Shown: positions 54,815 through 63,952 of the stretch, one piece after another | How the letters are laid out: each line of letters begins with the position of its first letter | Numbering within the stretch: the stretch's first letter is position 1 | Assembly: GCF_001511835.1 (NCBI RefSeq) | Contig: NZ_LN997848.1 | Coordinates: 1 to 64,000, forward strand | Length of the DNA stretch: 64,000 nucleotides | Direction of reading: 5' to 3' | Source: Magnetospirillum sp. XM-1 | Lineage (GTDB): Bacteria > Pseudomonadota > Alphaproteobacteria > Rhodospirillales > Magnetospirillaceae | Made by a program: the position numbers and the translations under genes | Notes under the pieces: generated by a model | What the model was told of the DNA's origin: nothing | The model's input: only the letters and a program-made list of their open reading frames with translations | Databases searched by the model: none

Positions 54815-57746
54815 CCTTGCGATCCGATTGAGCCTGACCAATGCCGAGGCGGTGAAAGCCGCCTTGGTGGAATTGGGCGATCGCGGCCAGAGTGCTCTGA
54901 AGTTGATCGAGGCCGCCTCTGATCGGGCCGGCACTTCGTCGGCCAAGTTTGAAGCCACCATCCGCAGGCTCAAGGAGAGCCTCGATCCGGCCATTCGGGC
55001 TCAGGCCGACATGGCGCGCGGCCAAGACATGCTCGCCGAGGCCCTGAAGCGGGGAACCATCAGCGGCGATGAGCATGGTCGCTTCCTGAAGCTGCTGAAG
55101 GATCGTTGCGCTGAAGCCAGCGGCGCGGTCACCACCATGGGCAATGCCCATGGCATGGCCACCTGGCAGATCCAGGCGGTCAGTCATTCGGTGCGCGCTT
55201 CAGCCGAGATGCTGATGGCCGGGCAAAGCCCGATCCGCACCTTCGCCATGGAAGGCATGCGGCTGACCTCGGTGTTCGGAGCCGGCAGCCTTGCCATCAT
55301 CGGCTGGGGTGCTGCAATTGCCGCCATGGCGGCACCGGTGGCGCTTGGCCTTGCCCATCTGATGAAGATGGAAGACGAAGCCCGCCGTCTGTCGGTGGCG
55401 CTCCGGGCCATGGGTGATTCGGCTCGCCTGTCGGTGGCCGATCTGAAGTCGGTGATCAGCACCTCGTACCAGAAGGGGCCGTTCGGCCATGACGACGCCG
55501 TCGCCATGGTCCAAGCGCTTCTTAAGAACAATCAGCTGAGTGGCGACACCTTCCGCCGTGTCGCCGGACTAGCCGGAGATTTCGCCGCGGCTTCCGGCCA
55601 GGACATGGCCAAGGGCGCCGAGCAACTGGCCGAGGCGGTGACCAAGGGCTATGAGGGGGTAAAGCGGTTCGATGAGCAGTGGAACCTGCTCACCGCCTCC
55701 GAACTCACCAATATCCGTACCCTGTTCGAGCATGGCCAGAAGGTCGAGGCCGTCACCTTGTTCCTCGACAAGGCCAATGCCCGCTTCAAGGGGCTGGCTG
55801 AGGACGGCATGGGAAGTACGGCCAAGGCCGCCCATGATCTGGGGCTGGCCTGGGAGCATCTGCTCGAAACCCTGTCCCATACCAGTGTGGTGGAGGGCGC
55901 CCGCAACGCGCTCACTTCCCTGGTCACCGAGGCGGCGGCACTGCTGGGCAATCAGGACGCCCAGATCACCAGCCTGAAAAGCAAGATCGCCGATCTGGAA
56001 AGCTTGCGCAAAGCCGTCGCCACCGATTTTGCCCGCGGCAATGTCGATCGCCAACTGGCCGAGGCCAAGGCTGAACTGGCCCGTATCGAAGAGGAACGCC
56101 GCACCGGTGTCAGCATTGGCAGGGATGGTAAGAGCCTGTCGGCTCCAATGCCGCCGCCCCCGGCGCCGGTGGTATCATCCGAAACTGAAGCCAATGATGC
56201 GCTGGAACGTGATCGCAAGAAGCTGGTCGATCTCCAGGCGGAATACACCAAGACCGCTGCCGCCATGCGGTTGCCCCAAGCCCAGCGCGAATTGGCCCTG
56301 GTGACGATCCGCGCCGAGGATGAGGCGATCAGACTGAACCTCGGTGCCCAAGGGGCGGCCGAACTGATGGCGCTCCGCCTGGGCGAAGCAAAACTCAAGC
56401 TGGCAGCGGCCACCCGCGACACGATCGCCAACATGCTGCGAGAGGTGGCGGCCACCGATCTTCTCACCGCCGCCATCGGCAAAGGGTATGACGCCAAACT
56501 GGCCGCCCAGCGACAGGCGTTCGTCGATACCGAGGTGCGCAAGAACCCCTTCGCCGATCGCACGGCATTGGGAAATGCCTTCGATGCCAAGGCCGAAGCC
56601 GAGCGCCGCAACCGTGAGGCCACCACCGCCCATGACCTTGATCGCCAGATCGAGGCCGAACGACGTCTGGCCGATGCCCGGATGCGGGGAGCCGAAGCGG
56701 CCCGCCAGGAAGGCATCGCCAACGAGGCGGCTCGCCGGCATGAGGACGAGGGCCTCAACGAGGCGGCTTTGCGCACGCGGCTCCAGGCACTTGATGCCGA
56801 GCGCCAGCGCCAGGATCTGCTGGCCAAGGCCAAGTCGCTCAATCCGGCCCTGACCTATCAGGAGGAAATCGACGCCATCGAGCGCCTGCGCCAATCCAAG
56901 GAAGGGGCACTGGTCACCGAGCAGCAATATTCTCGCGCCACCGAGGACGCCGTACTGCGTCGCTTGTCGGCGGAAAAGGACTGGGTGTCTGGAGCAGAAC
57001 GAGCGCTGATCAGCTATCGCCGTTCCATCGAGGACTCGGCCACCGCCATGGAACAAGGCCTGACACGGGCGCTGAAGTCCACCGAAGATGCCTTCGTCAA
57101 ATGGGCCACCACCGGCAAGCTGTCGGCCACGGACCTGTTCAACACCATCGCCGAGGAGGCGGTGCGGGCGGCCTATCGCATGGCCATCGTGGCGCCGTTG
57201 TTTGGTGCCGCCGGAGCCGGGAGCGGGCTGTTTGGCGGATTGCTGAGTGGCCTTGGAGGCCTATTCTCGAAAAGCGGCGGCAGTACCGGTGGATCCGTCC
57301 CAGTTCCGGACACCGGAAATTTCGCCATCGCCCATTCCGGTGGCCTGATCGGCTTCGATCGTCTGCAAACCCGACCCTTCGACCCGTCGGTGTTCGCCCA
57401 TGCCCCCCGATTCCATGGTGGTGGCCTGGTTGGCGGCGAACGGCCCATCGTCGCCAAGGTGGGCGAAGGGGTGTTCACGCCCAAGCAGATGGACAATGCC
57501 GATCGCATCCTGAATGCCGCCATGTCTCCGCCGACTGTCGGCGTGGTGGTCAACGTCAACAACAACGCATCGGGCACTCAGGCCAGGGCCGAGCAATCCC
57601 AAGGGCCCGATGGCCGCATTCACTTGGACGTGATCGTTGAGGAATTGGAAGGGCGCATGACCCGTCGCATCGGCCGGGGTGAGGGAATGGCCCCGATGCT
57701 GGAGCATCGTTATGGGCTCAACCCGGCTGCCGGTGCTTATCGATGA
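54801..57746 (+). CDS. Tail tape measure protein (gpH-like)
   Basis: The 981-residue protein is the largest in the prophage and sets tail length. It starts MATRDLAIRLSLTNAEAVKAALVELGDRG. A hydrophobic stretch is at about 157-185 and another Gly-rich one at about 800-825. Long coiled-coil Ala/Glu/Arg-rich helices lie between them. The C-terminal GGGLVGGERPIVAKVGEGVFTPKQM motif is common in lambda-type tape measures. Confidence 0.92.
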   Translation: MATRDLAIRLSLTNAEAVKAALVELGDRGQSALKLIEAASDRAGTSSAKFEATIRRLKESLDPAIRAQADMARGQDMLAEALKRGTISGDEHGRFLKLLKDRCAEASGAVTTMGNAHGMATWQIQAVSHSVRASAEMLMAGQSPIRTFAMEGMRLTSVFGAGSLAIIGWGAAIAAMAAPVALGLAHLMKMEDEARRLSVALRAMGDSARLSVADLKSVISTSYQKGPFGHDDAVAMVQALLKNNQLSGDTFRRVAGLAGDFAAASGQDMAKGAEQLAEAVTKGYEGVKRFDEQWNLLTASELTNIRTLFEHGQKVEAVTLFLDKANARFKGLAEDGMGSTAKAAHDLGLAWEHLLETLSHTSVVEGARNALTSLVTEAAALLGNQDAQITSLKSKIADLESLRKAVATDFARGNVDRQLAEAKAELARIEEERRTGVSIGRDGKSLSAPMPPPPAPVVSSETEANDALERDRKKLVDLQAEYTKTAAAMRLPQAQRELALVTIRAEDEAIRLNLGAQGAAELMALRLGEAKLKLAAATRDTIANMLREVAATDLLTAAIGKGYDAKLAAQRQAFVDTEVRKNPFADRTALGNAFDAKAEAERRNREATTAHDLDRQIEAERRLADARMRGAEAARQEGIANEAARRHEDEGLNEAALRTRLQALDAERQRQDLLAKAKSLNPALTYQEEIDAIERLRQSKEGALVTEQQYSRATEDAVLRRLSAEKDWVSGAERALISYRRSIEDSATAMEQGLTRALKSTEDAFVKWATTGKLSATDLFNTIAEEAVRAAYRMAIVAPLFGAAGAGSGLFGGLLSGLGGLFSKSGGSTGGSVPVPDTGNFAIAHSGGLIGFDRLQTRPFDPSVFAHAPRFHGGGLVGGERPIVAKVGEGVFTPKQMDNADRILNAAMSPPTVGVVVNVNNNASGTQARAEQSQGPDGRIHLDVIVEELEGRMTRRIGRGEGMAPMLEHRYGLNPAAGAYR

Positions 57747-58240
57747 CCACCACCATTTCCTGGCCCAGCCGACTGCCGCTGCCCACCTTCGAGGGCACAT
57801 CGCTGGAACAGCAGGATTCCTGCCTGCGCACCGAAATGGAAGCTGGCCCGGCTCGGCAAAGGAGGCGGTTCACCCAGGTGCCGACCCGCATGCCCGTGCG
57901 TTGGCGGTTCAGGGACGTGGACTTCGCCACCTTCGAGGCCTGGTTCAAGCTCAAGGTGGGCAATGGCGCCAACTGGTTCAGCATTGCCCTGCTTGGCGGA
58001 ATCGGCCTCGCCACCCACGAGGCCCGTTTTCTCGGCCAAGGTGGCGTCCCTTACAAGGCTGTCCCGAACCGAGGCGGCGTCTGGCTCGTCACGTCGGTGC
58101 TGGAGATCCGGGAGCGTCCCATGCTGGACGACGGAGCCTTGGAGATCCTGCTCGTTGAGGACGTGCCGACACTGTTCATCGATATCGCCGCCCTGCATTC
58201 CACCTTGCATGTCGATTTGACCGACCGCATTCGCTGGTGA
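57743..58240 (+). CDS. Minor tail protein
   Basis: The 165-residue protein (MTTTISWPSRLPLPTFEGTSLEQQ) follows the tape measure, the position of lambda gpM/gpL-type tip proteins. The segment VRWRFRDVDFATFEAWFKLKVGNGANWF recurs in alphaproteobacterial siphoviruses. ATGA overlap with the tape measure. Confidence 0.7.
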   Translation: MTTTISWPSRLPLPTFEGTSLEQQDSCLRTEMEAGPARQRRRFTQVPTRMPVRWRFRDVDFATFEAWFKLKVGNGANWFSIALLGGIGLATHEARFLGQGGVPYKAVPNRGGVWLVTSVLEIRERPMLDDGALEILLVEDVPTLFIDIAALHSTLHVDLTDRIRW

Positions 58241-58246
58241 TCCCCC

Positions 58247-59758
58247 ATGACCCTGCAAACTGATCTGGCAGCCGCCGTTGCAAAAGTAACGGTGGACAGT
58301 TCCTTGCTGCACAAGTTGGTGCATGGCCCTGCCAACGGCACCGATAGCCAGGTGATCACCGAGGGAGGAACAGTTAAGACGGTAGCCCGCGCCGTGGCCG
58401 ATGCGAAGGAGACCCTTCAACGAGAAATTGGGGACCTGAGCACGGTTCTCTCCTCGGCGAAAGAAGCAGGGACTGCGGCGGAGGGATTTGCCGCCGTCGC
58501 CAGCGTTAAGGCCGAAGAGGTTACGGCGGCACTCGGCAAAGCCAATGCCATGGTTAATCAGGCTGAGGCTGAAATTCGCACCGTCGCATCAGCAGCCGAA
58601 GCCGATATTGGCGGCTTGCTGGCCTACGCCGAGGCTGAAGCACAGTCCCGCGTTGATGAGGCCAGCGCGGCGGTCGTACAGGCTGAAGCTGCGGCTGCCG
58701 AGGCCCGGGCCCATTGCCGTCGCTTCTCGCTTCCCATTGAGGATGTCGCCCGCCGGGCGTTGGTGGCAGACGAAAAGCGCCTGGCCAGCACGCGAGACAC
58801 ACTGAACCTGTTTTCCTGCTTTGCCGACGAGGCAGGACGATCCGAGGCTGCAGCCAAGGCCAGCGCAGATGAGGCGGCCCAGCATGCCAGCACCGCGGCC
58901 CTACAGGTTGCCGCGGTCAATGAGGCGGCGGAAGCTGCGCGGATCGAAGTTGAAGATGCGCTCCGTCAGGCCGATACAGCCGTGAGTGCAATGGTGGCAG
59001 ATTTTCAGGGTGAGGTCACCGACGCCAAAGCCTCCCTTGCATCCACCGCCACATCAGTTGAAGGACGCATCACCGCGACGGCAACCGCCTTTGCGGCTGA
59101 CGTTCTGTCGCTGTCGAGTGAGACAACCGATCGAGTATCTGCCGCTGTCGCCGAAGCGGAAGGAGCCGCGACGGAGGCCAGCGCGCATGCCGCCCGCTTT
59201 GCATTGCCCATTGACGCCTTGGCTCGCCGTGCTTTGGGCGCGGATGCCAGGCGGCTGGCCGACACACGCCACACTCTGATCTTGTTTACAGCATTTGCCG
59301 ACGAGGCCGGACGGTCCGAGGCTGCCGCCTTGGCCAGTGCCGACTTAGCCGCGCACCACGCTGGCATTGCCGCGGATCAAGTTACTGCGGCTCAGCAAGC
59401 TGCCACTTCCGCCCAGGCGCACCTGACCGAGGTAAACACCCTGGTGATCCAAGCCGACACCGGACTGCGTAACCTGGCAGCCGAGATCAAAACTGCAGCC
59501 GATGACGGAAAGGCGGCGCTCAGCGCGGCAGGGGCATCCGTCGAGGATCGGATTGCGGCAGCGGCAGCGGGATTCGAGACCGAGGTCCAGACATTGGCGG
59601 CCACGACCACCGGCATGATCAATGCCGCCGTCACCCACGTCGCTCGCTTTGCCATACCCATCGAACGGATCGCTCGCGCCGCACTCGACACCGAGCATCG
59701 CCGGATTCTGGCAGCACGCGACGACCTGCTCCGCTTCACCACCATCCTCCAGGGGTGA
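58247..59758 (+). CDS. Long coiled-coil tail fibre/spike protein with three internal repeats
   Basis: The 503-residue protein is Ala/Glu-rich and almost wholly helical. A motif of the form H-x-x-RF-(S/A)-(L/I)-PI-(E/D)-x-(V/L/I)-AR-x-AL starts at about residues 155, 314 and 464. Its first two copies are followed by a shared FADEAGRSEAAA block. The spacing is about 150-160 residues. It is probably a trimeric fibre shaft or adaptor. No domain family was recognised. Confidence 0.7.
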   Translation: MTLQTDLAAAVAKVTVDSSLLHKLVHGPANGTDSQVITEGGTVKTVARAVADAKETLQREIGDLSTVLSSAKEAGTAAEGFAAVASVKAEEVTAALGKANAMVNQAEAEIRTVASAAEADIGGLLAYAEAEAQSRVDEASAAVVQAEAAAAEARAHCRRFSLPIEDVARRALVADEKRLASTRDTLNLFSCFADEAGRSEAAAKASADEAAQHASTAALQVAAVNEAAEAARIEVEDALRQADTAVSAMVADFQGEVTDAKASLASTATSVEGRITATATAFAADVLSLSSETTDRVSAAVAEAEGAATEASAHAARFALPIDALARRALGADARRLADTRHTLILFTAFADEAGRSEAAALASADLAAHHAGIAADQVTAAQQAATSAQAHLTEVNTLVIQADTGLRNLAAEIKTAADDGKAALSAAGASVEDRIAAAAAGFETEVQTLAATTTGMINAAVTHVARFAIPIERIARAALDTEHRRILAARDDLLRFTTILQG

Positions 59759-59763
59759 CATTA

Positions 59764-60081
59764 ATGCCCACGCTTCAGGAACGCATCGACCAGTTCTTCG
59801 CCGATCCATTGGCCGATGTGGAGGCTCAACGCCGTGCCCTAGATGCCATGGTGACGGTTCCCGATATTGCCGCTCGTGATGCCATTCCCTTGGCCAACAG
59901 GCCTCTCAATCTCTGGGTAAAGGTCGAGGCGCCCGAAGGGCTATACCGCTGGGATGGCGCGGCATGGGAACCATTCTCGCCGCTCGACGCATTGCTTCCC
60001 GCCCCTGTGTGCCGACGCAAGCCCACTGATGCCGGTGAGTTGCTGGAAGATATGGCTCTTTTGGGCATCGACGTCATGTAA
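59764..60081 (+). CDS. Small tail-associated protein
   Basis: The 105-residue protein (MPTLQERIDQFFADPLADVEAQR) has a short helical start and a beta-rich middle (LNLWVKVEAPEGLYRWDGAAWEPFS), a pattern of fibre-associated or chaperone proteins. AGGGG lies about eight bases before the ATG. No family is recognised. Confidence 0.6.
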   Translation: MPTLQERIDQFFADPLADVEAQRRALDAMVTVPDIAARDAIPLANRPLNLWVKVEAPEGLYRWDGAAWEPFSPLDALLPAPVCRRKPTDAGELLEDMALLGIDVM

Positions 60082-60186
60082 CCGCAGGCCGCGGCCTGCC
60101 CCTTCTTCCAAAACCAGTTCTGATCCGCTGGCCCAGGGCAACAGCCTGGGAGCCAGGGGTTTCCACGCGCACAAAAGGAGAGCGCC

Positions 60187-62379
60187 TTGTCTATTGCATC
60201 CCTCCGCAGTCTGATCGAAACGATCAAAGGCCGTGGCCTGACCCTGGCCGCCGCTTCCGGTGAGGACGGGGCTTCAGCCCGTGACCTCGTCTATCTCGCC
60301 AAGTCGGTCGAAGCCATGGTGGGCGCTGACGCTCTGCTGGGGCTGATCGACGAATCCGCCCGACCGGCTGAAATCGTCATCGTGACCTCTCCAGGAACGG
60401 CCACCGTCACCCTGGCTGAAGATCAGGTTGCCCGCGACATCCTGGTGCTGCGCCCCGACCAAGGCTCGTACACGGTGCCTTTCGTCAATGTCGTCACGCC
60501 GGCCCGTGGCTGGGCTGCGGTGATCGATAATGAGTTGTCGGTGCCGGTGCGGATCAAGACCCCGAGCCAAACTACCTATGCCGAAATCGCTCCGACCAAG
60601 CGCGGTTGGTTGTTCTGCGATGGCGGCATCGTCGATTTCGTGATCGATCTGCAGGGCCTTGCGGCGGCGGCAACCTCCCCTCTGACCACCCGTGGCGACC
60701 TCTTTGTCCGCGGCGCATCGGGCAATGTTCGCGTTCCCGTTGGTCAACCCCGCCAGATCCTGTCGGTCACGGACGACGGCCTTGATCCGCTTTGGCGCTG
60801 GTCAGACGGGCGCCCCAGCTCCCGCGTCAAATACCTGATGAACGACTATATCGCCCGTGATGACAGTGACGCGGTGGTCGGATCTGGCCCCACCGCGCTG
60901 GCTGGCCTGATCACCGATGCCATCAATTTCCCCAACCATGTTGGTCAGGGCATCTACGACGCTGATTTCGCCGCGGGAATGACTTCAGCCTATCGGGGTT
61001 ACGCCGGCATCTTCACCGAAGGTACGGTGTTCATTGCGGGTAACGCCAATAGCGGTCGCAACGGCGATCCCACGGGCAATCCTTGGCCGACCGTTCTGCC
61101 GGGTCTGTACCGCACCAACACGGAAGGCCACCTGGTTACCGAGACCACACCCGGCAAGATCAAGCAGGTACTCTGCACCTACGGGTGGACCGGTCTCGTT
61201 ACCGACGATGGCTCCGTCTATTGCTCGGGCTATGGCGCCCACGGCCAACAAGGTGACGGCACCACCTCGTCCAAAGCCTTCTTCCAGAAGATTGCGTTCC
61301 CTGCCGGTGCCGGCAATGTCCGCTATCTCGCCTGCAGCCACACCCCCGGTGGCCCTGGTGACGCCGAGGCCATCTACGCCCTGATGGACAATGGCGACGT
61401 TTACGCCTGGGGCTATAACGGCTACGGGCAGCTGGGATTGGGCGACACCAACAACCGAGCGGTCCCGACCAAGATCGGCATGTTCAATCGCAATGTCCGC
61501 GCGGTCATCGCTGGTGGCGGATCCTACGGCCATGTCGCCTTCATCACCACCGACAACAAGCTCTACCTCTGCGGCTACAACGGCTCGGGCCAGATCGGCG
61601 ACGGCACCACCTCCAACAAGACGATCCCAGTTCTTGTCGATGTGGGCGGTCCGGTGGTCAAGGTGGCCATGGGCGGTTCCTTCTCCGGGTACGGTTGGAC
61701 CCTGGTGCTGCGCGCCGACGGCAAGCTCTACGGCATGGGCTACAACGGCTATGGCCAGTTGGGGGACAATTCCTCGACCAACCGGGCAACGCCGATCCTG
61801 GTCACCATGCTGGGCCTGACCGACGCCACCAAGGTGATTGATATCTGGGCCGTGTGCGGCATGTTCGGGTCGTCCTTTGCCATGACCAAGGACGGCTCGT
61901 TCTGGTCCTGGGGCGCCAACACCAACGGAAAGCTGGGTCTGGGCGACACCGCCAATCGCGTTGCTCCCACCTTGGTGCCCAATGTCACCCATGTGTCTCA
62001 GGTGATTTCGCCCACCACCGGGATCAACGCCACCTACATCTACGACAATATCGTCCTGCTGCGTCATGCCACGGCTGCCGATCGCATTGCCCGCAACAAT
62101 GGCTACGTCATGACCGTGGGCTACGGCACCAGTTTCATCGCCGGCCCCAATATTCCCAACCCGCAGATGTCATTCCGCATGGTGGGCTTCCCCAATCGCT
62201 ACCACGGCAAGATCCGCCGCATCGCGGTGTCCGGCTTCCATCAGGGCAACGACGGCGAACCCCAGGCCATGGCACTGGCCATGGACGGCACCGTGTTCTC
62301 CTGGGGACCGAGCAACACCTTCTCGCTCGGCCTGCCGGAGAACCAGAGTTCCAACGCCCCCCTGCGCGTGCGGTTCTGA
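60187..62379 (+). CDS. Tail fibre protein with RCC1-type beta-propeller repeats
   Basis: The 730-residue protein has an N-terminal phage-adaptor part (about 1-220). It is followed by blades with RCC1-type patterns: GSVYCSGYGAHGQQGDGT (about 345), GDVYAWGYNGYGQLGLGD (about 403), KLYLCGYNGSGQIGDGT (about 457), KLYGMGYNGYGQLGDN (about 515), GSFWSWGANTNGKLGLGD (about 569) and GTVFSWGPSNTFSLGLPEN (about 700). A seven-bladed propeller is likely and may be the receptor-binding head. It starts at TTG 60187 with AGGAGA five bases earlier. No chaperone-like cleavage site was identified. Confidence 0.85.
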   Translation: MSIASLRSLIETIKGRGLTLAAASGEDGASARDLVYLAKSVEAMVGADALLGLIDESARPAEIVIVTSPGTATVTLAEDQVARDILVLRPDQGSYTVPFVNVVTPARGWAAVIDNELSVPVRIKTPSQTTYAEIAPTKRGWLFCDGGIVDFVIDLQGLAAAATSPLTTRGDLFVRGASGNVRVPVGQPRQILSVTDDGLDPLWRWSDGRPSSRVKYLMNDYIARDDSDAVVGSGPTALAGLITDAINFPNHVGQGIYDADFAAGMTSAYRGYAGIFTEGTVFIAGNANSGRNGDPTGNPWPTVLPGLYRTNTEGHLVTETTPGKIKQVLCTYGWTGLVTDDGSVYCSGYGAHGQQGDGTTSSKAFFQKIAFPAGAGNVRYLACSHTPGGPGDAEAIYALMDNGDVYAWGYNGYGQLGLGDTNNRAVPTKIGMFNRNVRAVIAGGGSYGHVAFITTDNKLYLCGYNGSGQIGDGTTSNKTIPVLVDVGGPVVKVAMGGSFSGYGWTLVLRADGKLYGMGYNGYGQLGDNSSTNRATPILVTMLGLTDATKVIDIWAVCGMFGSSFAMTKDGSFWSWGANTNGKLGLGDTANRVAPTLVPNVTHVSQVISPTTGINATYIYDNIVLLRHATAADRIARNNGYVMTVGYGTSFIAGPNIPNPQMSFRMVGFPNRYHGKIRRIAVSGFHQGNDGEPQAMALAMDGTVFSWGPSNTFSLGLPENQSSNAPLRVRF

Positions 62380-62394
62380 TCGGAGGAAATCACC

Positions 62395-62664
62395 ATGAAA
62401 GTCTATGCCTACACCCCCGCCAACGGACTCAACTGGGAACCGGCGGCGCAATACGAATCCCTTGGGCAGTGCAGCGGAAAGCACTATTTCGCCATTCCTG
62501 ATGACGAGGAGATTCCGGAACAGCCGGCGGAGATTGGCTTTGCACCGGTCGCGGACATTGCGGAACTCCGCCATGTGCTGGCCACGGCTCCGTATTTCTT
62601 CCGCTGGAAGGGCACTGCCGAACTGACCTCAGAAGCGGCCAAAGTCGGCATCGTCTTGGAGTAA
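62395..62664 (+). CDS. Small phage protein, tail region
   Basis: The 89-residue acidic protein (MKVYAYTPANGLNWEPAAQYESLG) follows the fibre gene with CGGAGG upstream. It may be a fibre assembly chaperone by position. No family is recognised. Confidence 0.65.
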   Translation: MKVYAYTPANGLNWEPAAQYESLGQCSGKHYFAIPDDEEIPEQPAEIGFAPVADIAELRHVLATAPYFFRWKGTAELTSEAAKVGIVLE

Positions 62665-62670
62665 GTGGCC

Positions 62671-63024
62671 ATGGCGCTGGAACAGTCACCCGACGTGTGG
62701 GCCGGCGTAGCCACCCAGTACGTCGGGGCCTGGGGACAGGCGGCTCCCATGGTGCAGATGACCGCCATCGCGGCTTCTGTTTTTGTGGTCGCCATTATCG
62801 CATGGGCCTGGGCGCATAATCGCCAACAACCGGAATCCCTGGATTCTGGGGTTCCAGTAAATGCCTTCGCCCATGTGGTCGAGGAGCAGGCGCGCCAGAC
62901 GGAAGCCTTGCGTTCTGCCGTGGAAGGGCTTTCCGAGGTCGTTCACGAAATGCGCAAACTGCTCGAGGCACGGACATTCTGCCCTTTCCCGGCACCCCGG
63001 TGCGGGGATGACCGCGATGCCTGA
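62671..63024 (+). CDS. Single-pass membrane protein in the tail operon
   Basis: The 117-residue protein has one transmembrane helix (about 31-50, QMTAIAASVFVVAIIAWAWA) and a C-terminal coiled-coil-like region. It could be a tail-linked membrane protein, a superinfection-exclusion factor or a holin-like protein; nothing decides between them. The start at ATG 62671 is preferred over GTG 62665. Confidence 0.6.
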   Translation: MALEQSPDVWAGVATQYVGAWGQAAPMVQMTAIAASVFVVAIIAWAWAHNRQQPESLDSGVPVNAFAHVVEEQARQTEALRSAVEGLSEVVHEMRKLLEARTFCPFPAPRCGDDRDA

Positions 63025-63952
63025 CCCTGCTCTATCCCAGGCCTTGCGGGAGGCCTATGCCGCTGCACCGGCCGACACGGTGATCCTGCACACCCTGGAA
63101 ATCTGGCATCCAACCTTTACCGAACCGATCAGGGTGGTGCGGGACCATGCAGACCTCCTCGCTCGGTTAGAAATGGGGGCGCCGCGAGGAGGTGGCCAGA
63201 AGGTCACCTTCATCGCTTTGGCCTTCGATCTCGACCTGCCTCCGGTCGATACCGCGCCGGTGCCGGAAATCACCGTCACCCTGGACAATGTTGGCCAGGA
63301 AATCGTCGATGCCCTGGAGGCTGCTGCCATCAGCCAGGACAAGATCGACATCATTTACCGGCCCTATCTCTCGACCGATCTGGACGGGCCGCACATGGAC
63401 CCACCCATCACCCTGACCTTGTCTGAGGTGGAGGCCGACACGCTCAGGGTCACCGGCCGCGCCCGCATGCTGGATGTCGGCAACAAAGCCTTTCCCTCCA
63501 TCACCTATACCGCCAAGCGGTTCCTGGCTTGGCCAGATAGGAGACTTGCCATGCACTGGGCATCAGCCCTCATTGGCCTGCCGTGGTCCGTCCACGGCAG
63601 CGGACCAGACACGTTCAATTGCTGGGAATTCGTCCGCACCGTTCAACGGAACCAGTTTGGCAGGGAATTGCCCGAAATCGGCAACCCTGAAGACATCCTG
63701 GTGATGGGGCGGACCTTCCGTGACCACCCTGAGCGGCAACGCTGGGTCAAGGTCCCCGATCCATTGGAGGGTGACTGCGTCCTGCTGCGCCAATCGCGCC
63801 ACCCCATACATGTTGGTGTCTGGCTCGACGTGGATGCCGGCGGTGTCCTCCATTGCTGCCAGGATTCCGGGGTGGTGTTCCAGCGCCCCGATGCTCTCCG
63901 TCTCAATGGCTGGGCCATCGAAGGCCATTACCGGTTCATCGGTGACGCATGA
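63017..63952 (+). CDS. DUF1833-NlpC/P60 fused tail tip protein
   Basis: The 311-residue open frame starts with a DUF1833 domain (about 1-170, with LHTLEIWHPTFTEPIRVVRD). It continues into an NlpC/P60 peptidase (about 180-311, with catalytic Cys in NCWEFVRT and His in HPIHVGVWL). The two are usually separate genes. An internal ATG at 63551 is preceded by AGGAG, so the peptidase may also be made alone. The peptidase opens the cell wall during DNA injection. It overlaps the membrane-protein gene by eight bases. Confidence 0.8.
   Translation: MPDPALSQALREAYAAAPADTVILHTLEIWHPTFTEPIRVVRDHADLLARLEMGAPRGGGQKVTFIALAFDLDLPPVDTAPVPEITVTLDNVGQEIVDALEAAAISQDKIDIIYRPYLSTDLDGPHMDPPITLTLSEVEADTLRVTGRARMLDVGNKAFPSITYTAKRFLAWPDRRLAMHWASALIGLPWSVHGSGPDTFNCWEFVRTVQRNQFGRELPEIGNPEDILVMGRTFRDHPERQRWVKVPDPLEGDCVLLRQSRHPIHVGVWLDVDAGGVLHCCQDSGVVFQRPDALRLNGWAIEGHYRFIGDA

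Noticed and set aside
60187..62379. Diversity-generating retroelement acting on the fibre gene
   Set aside because: No reverse transcriptase, template repeat or A-rich variable-repeat pattern is present in the window.
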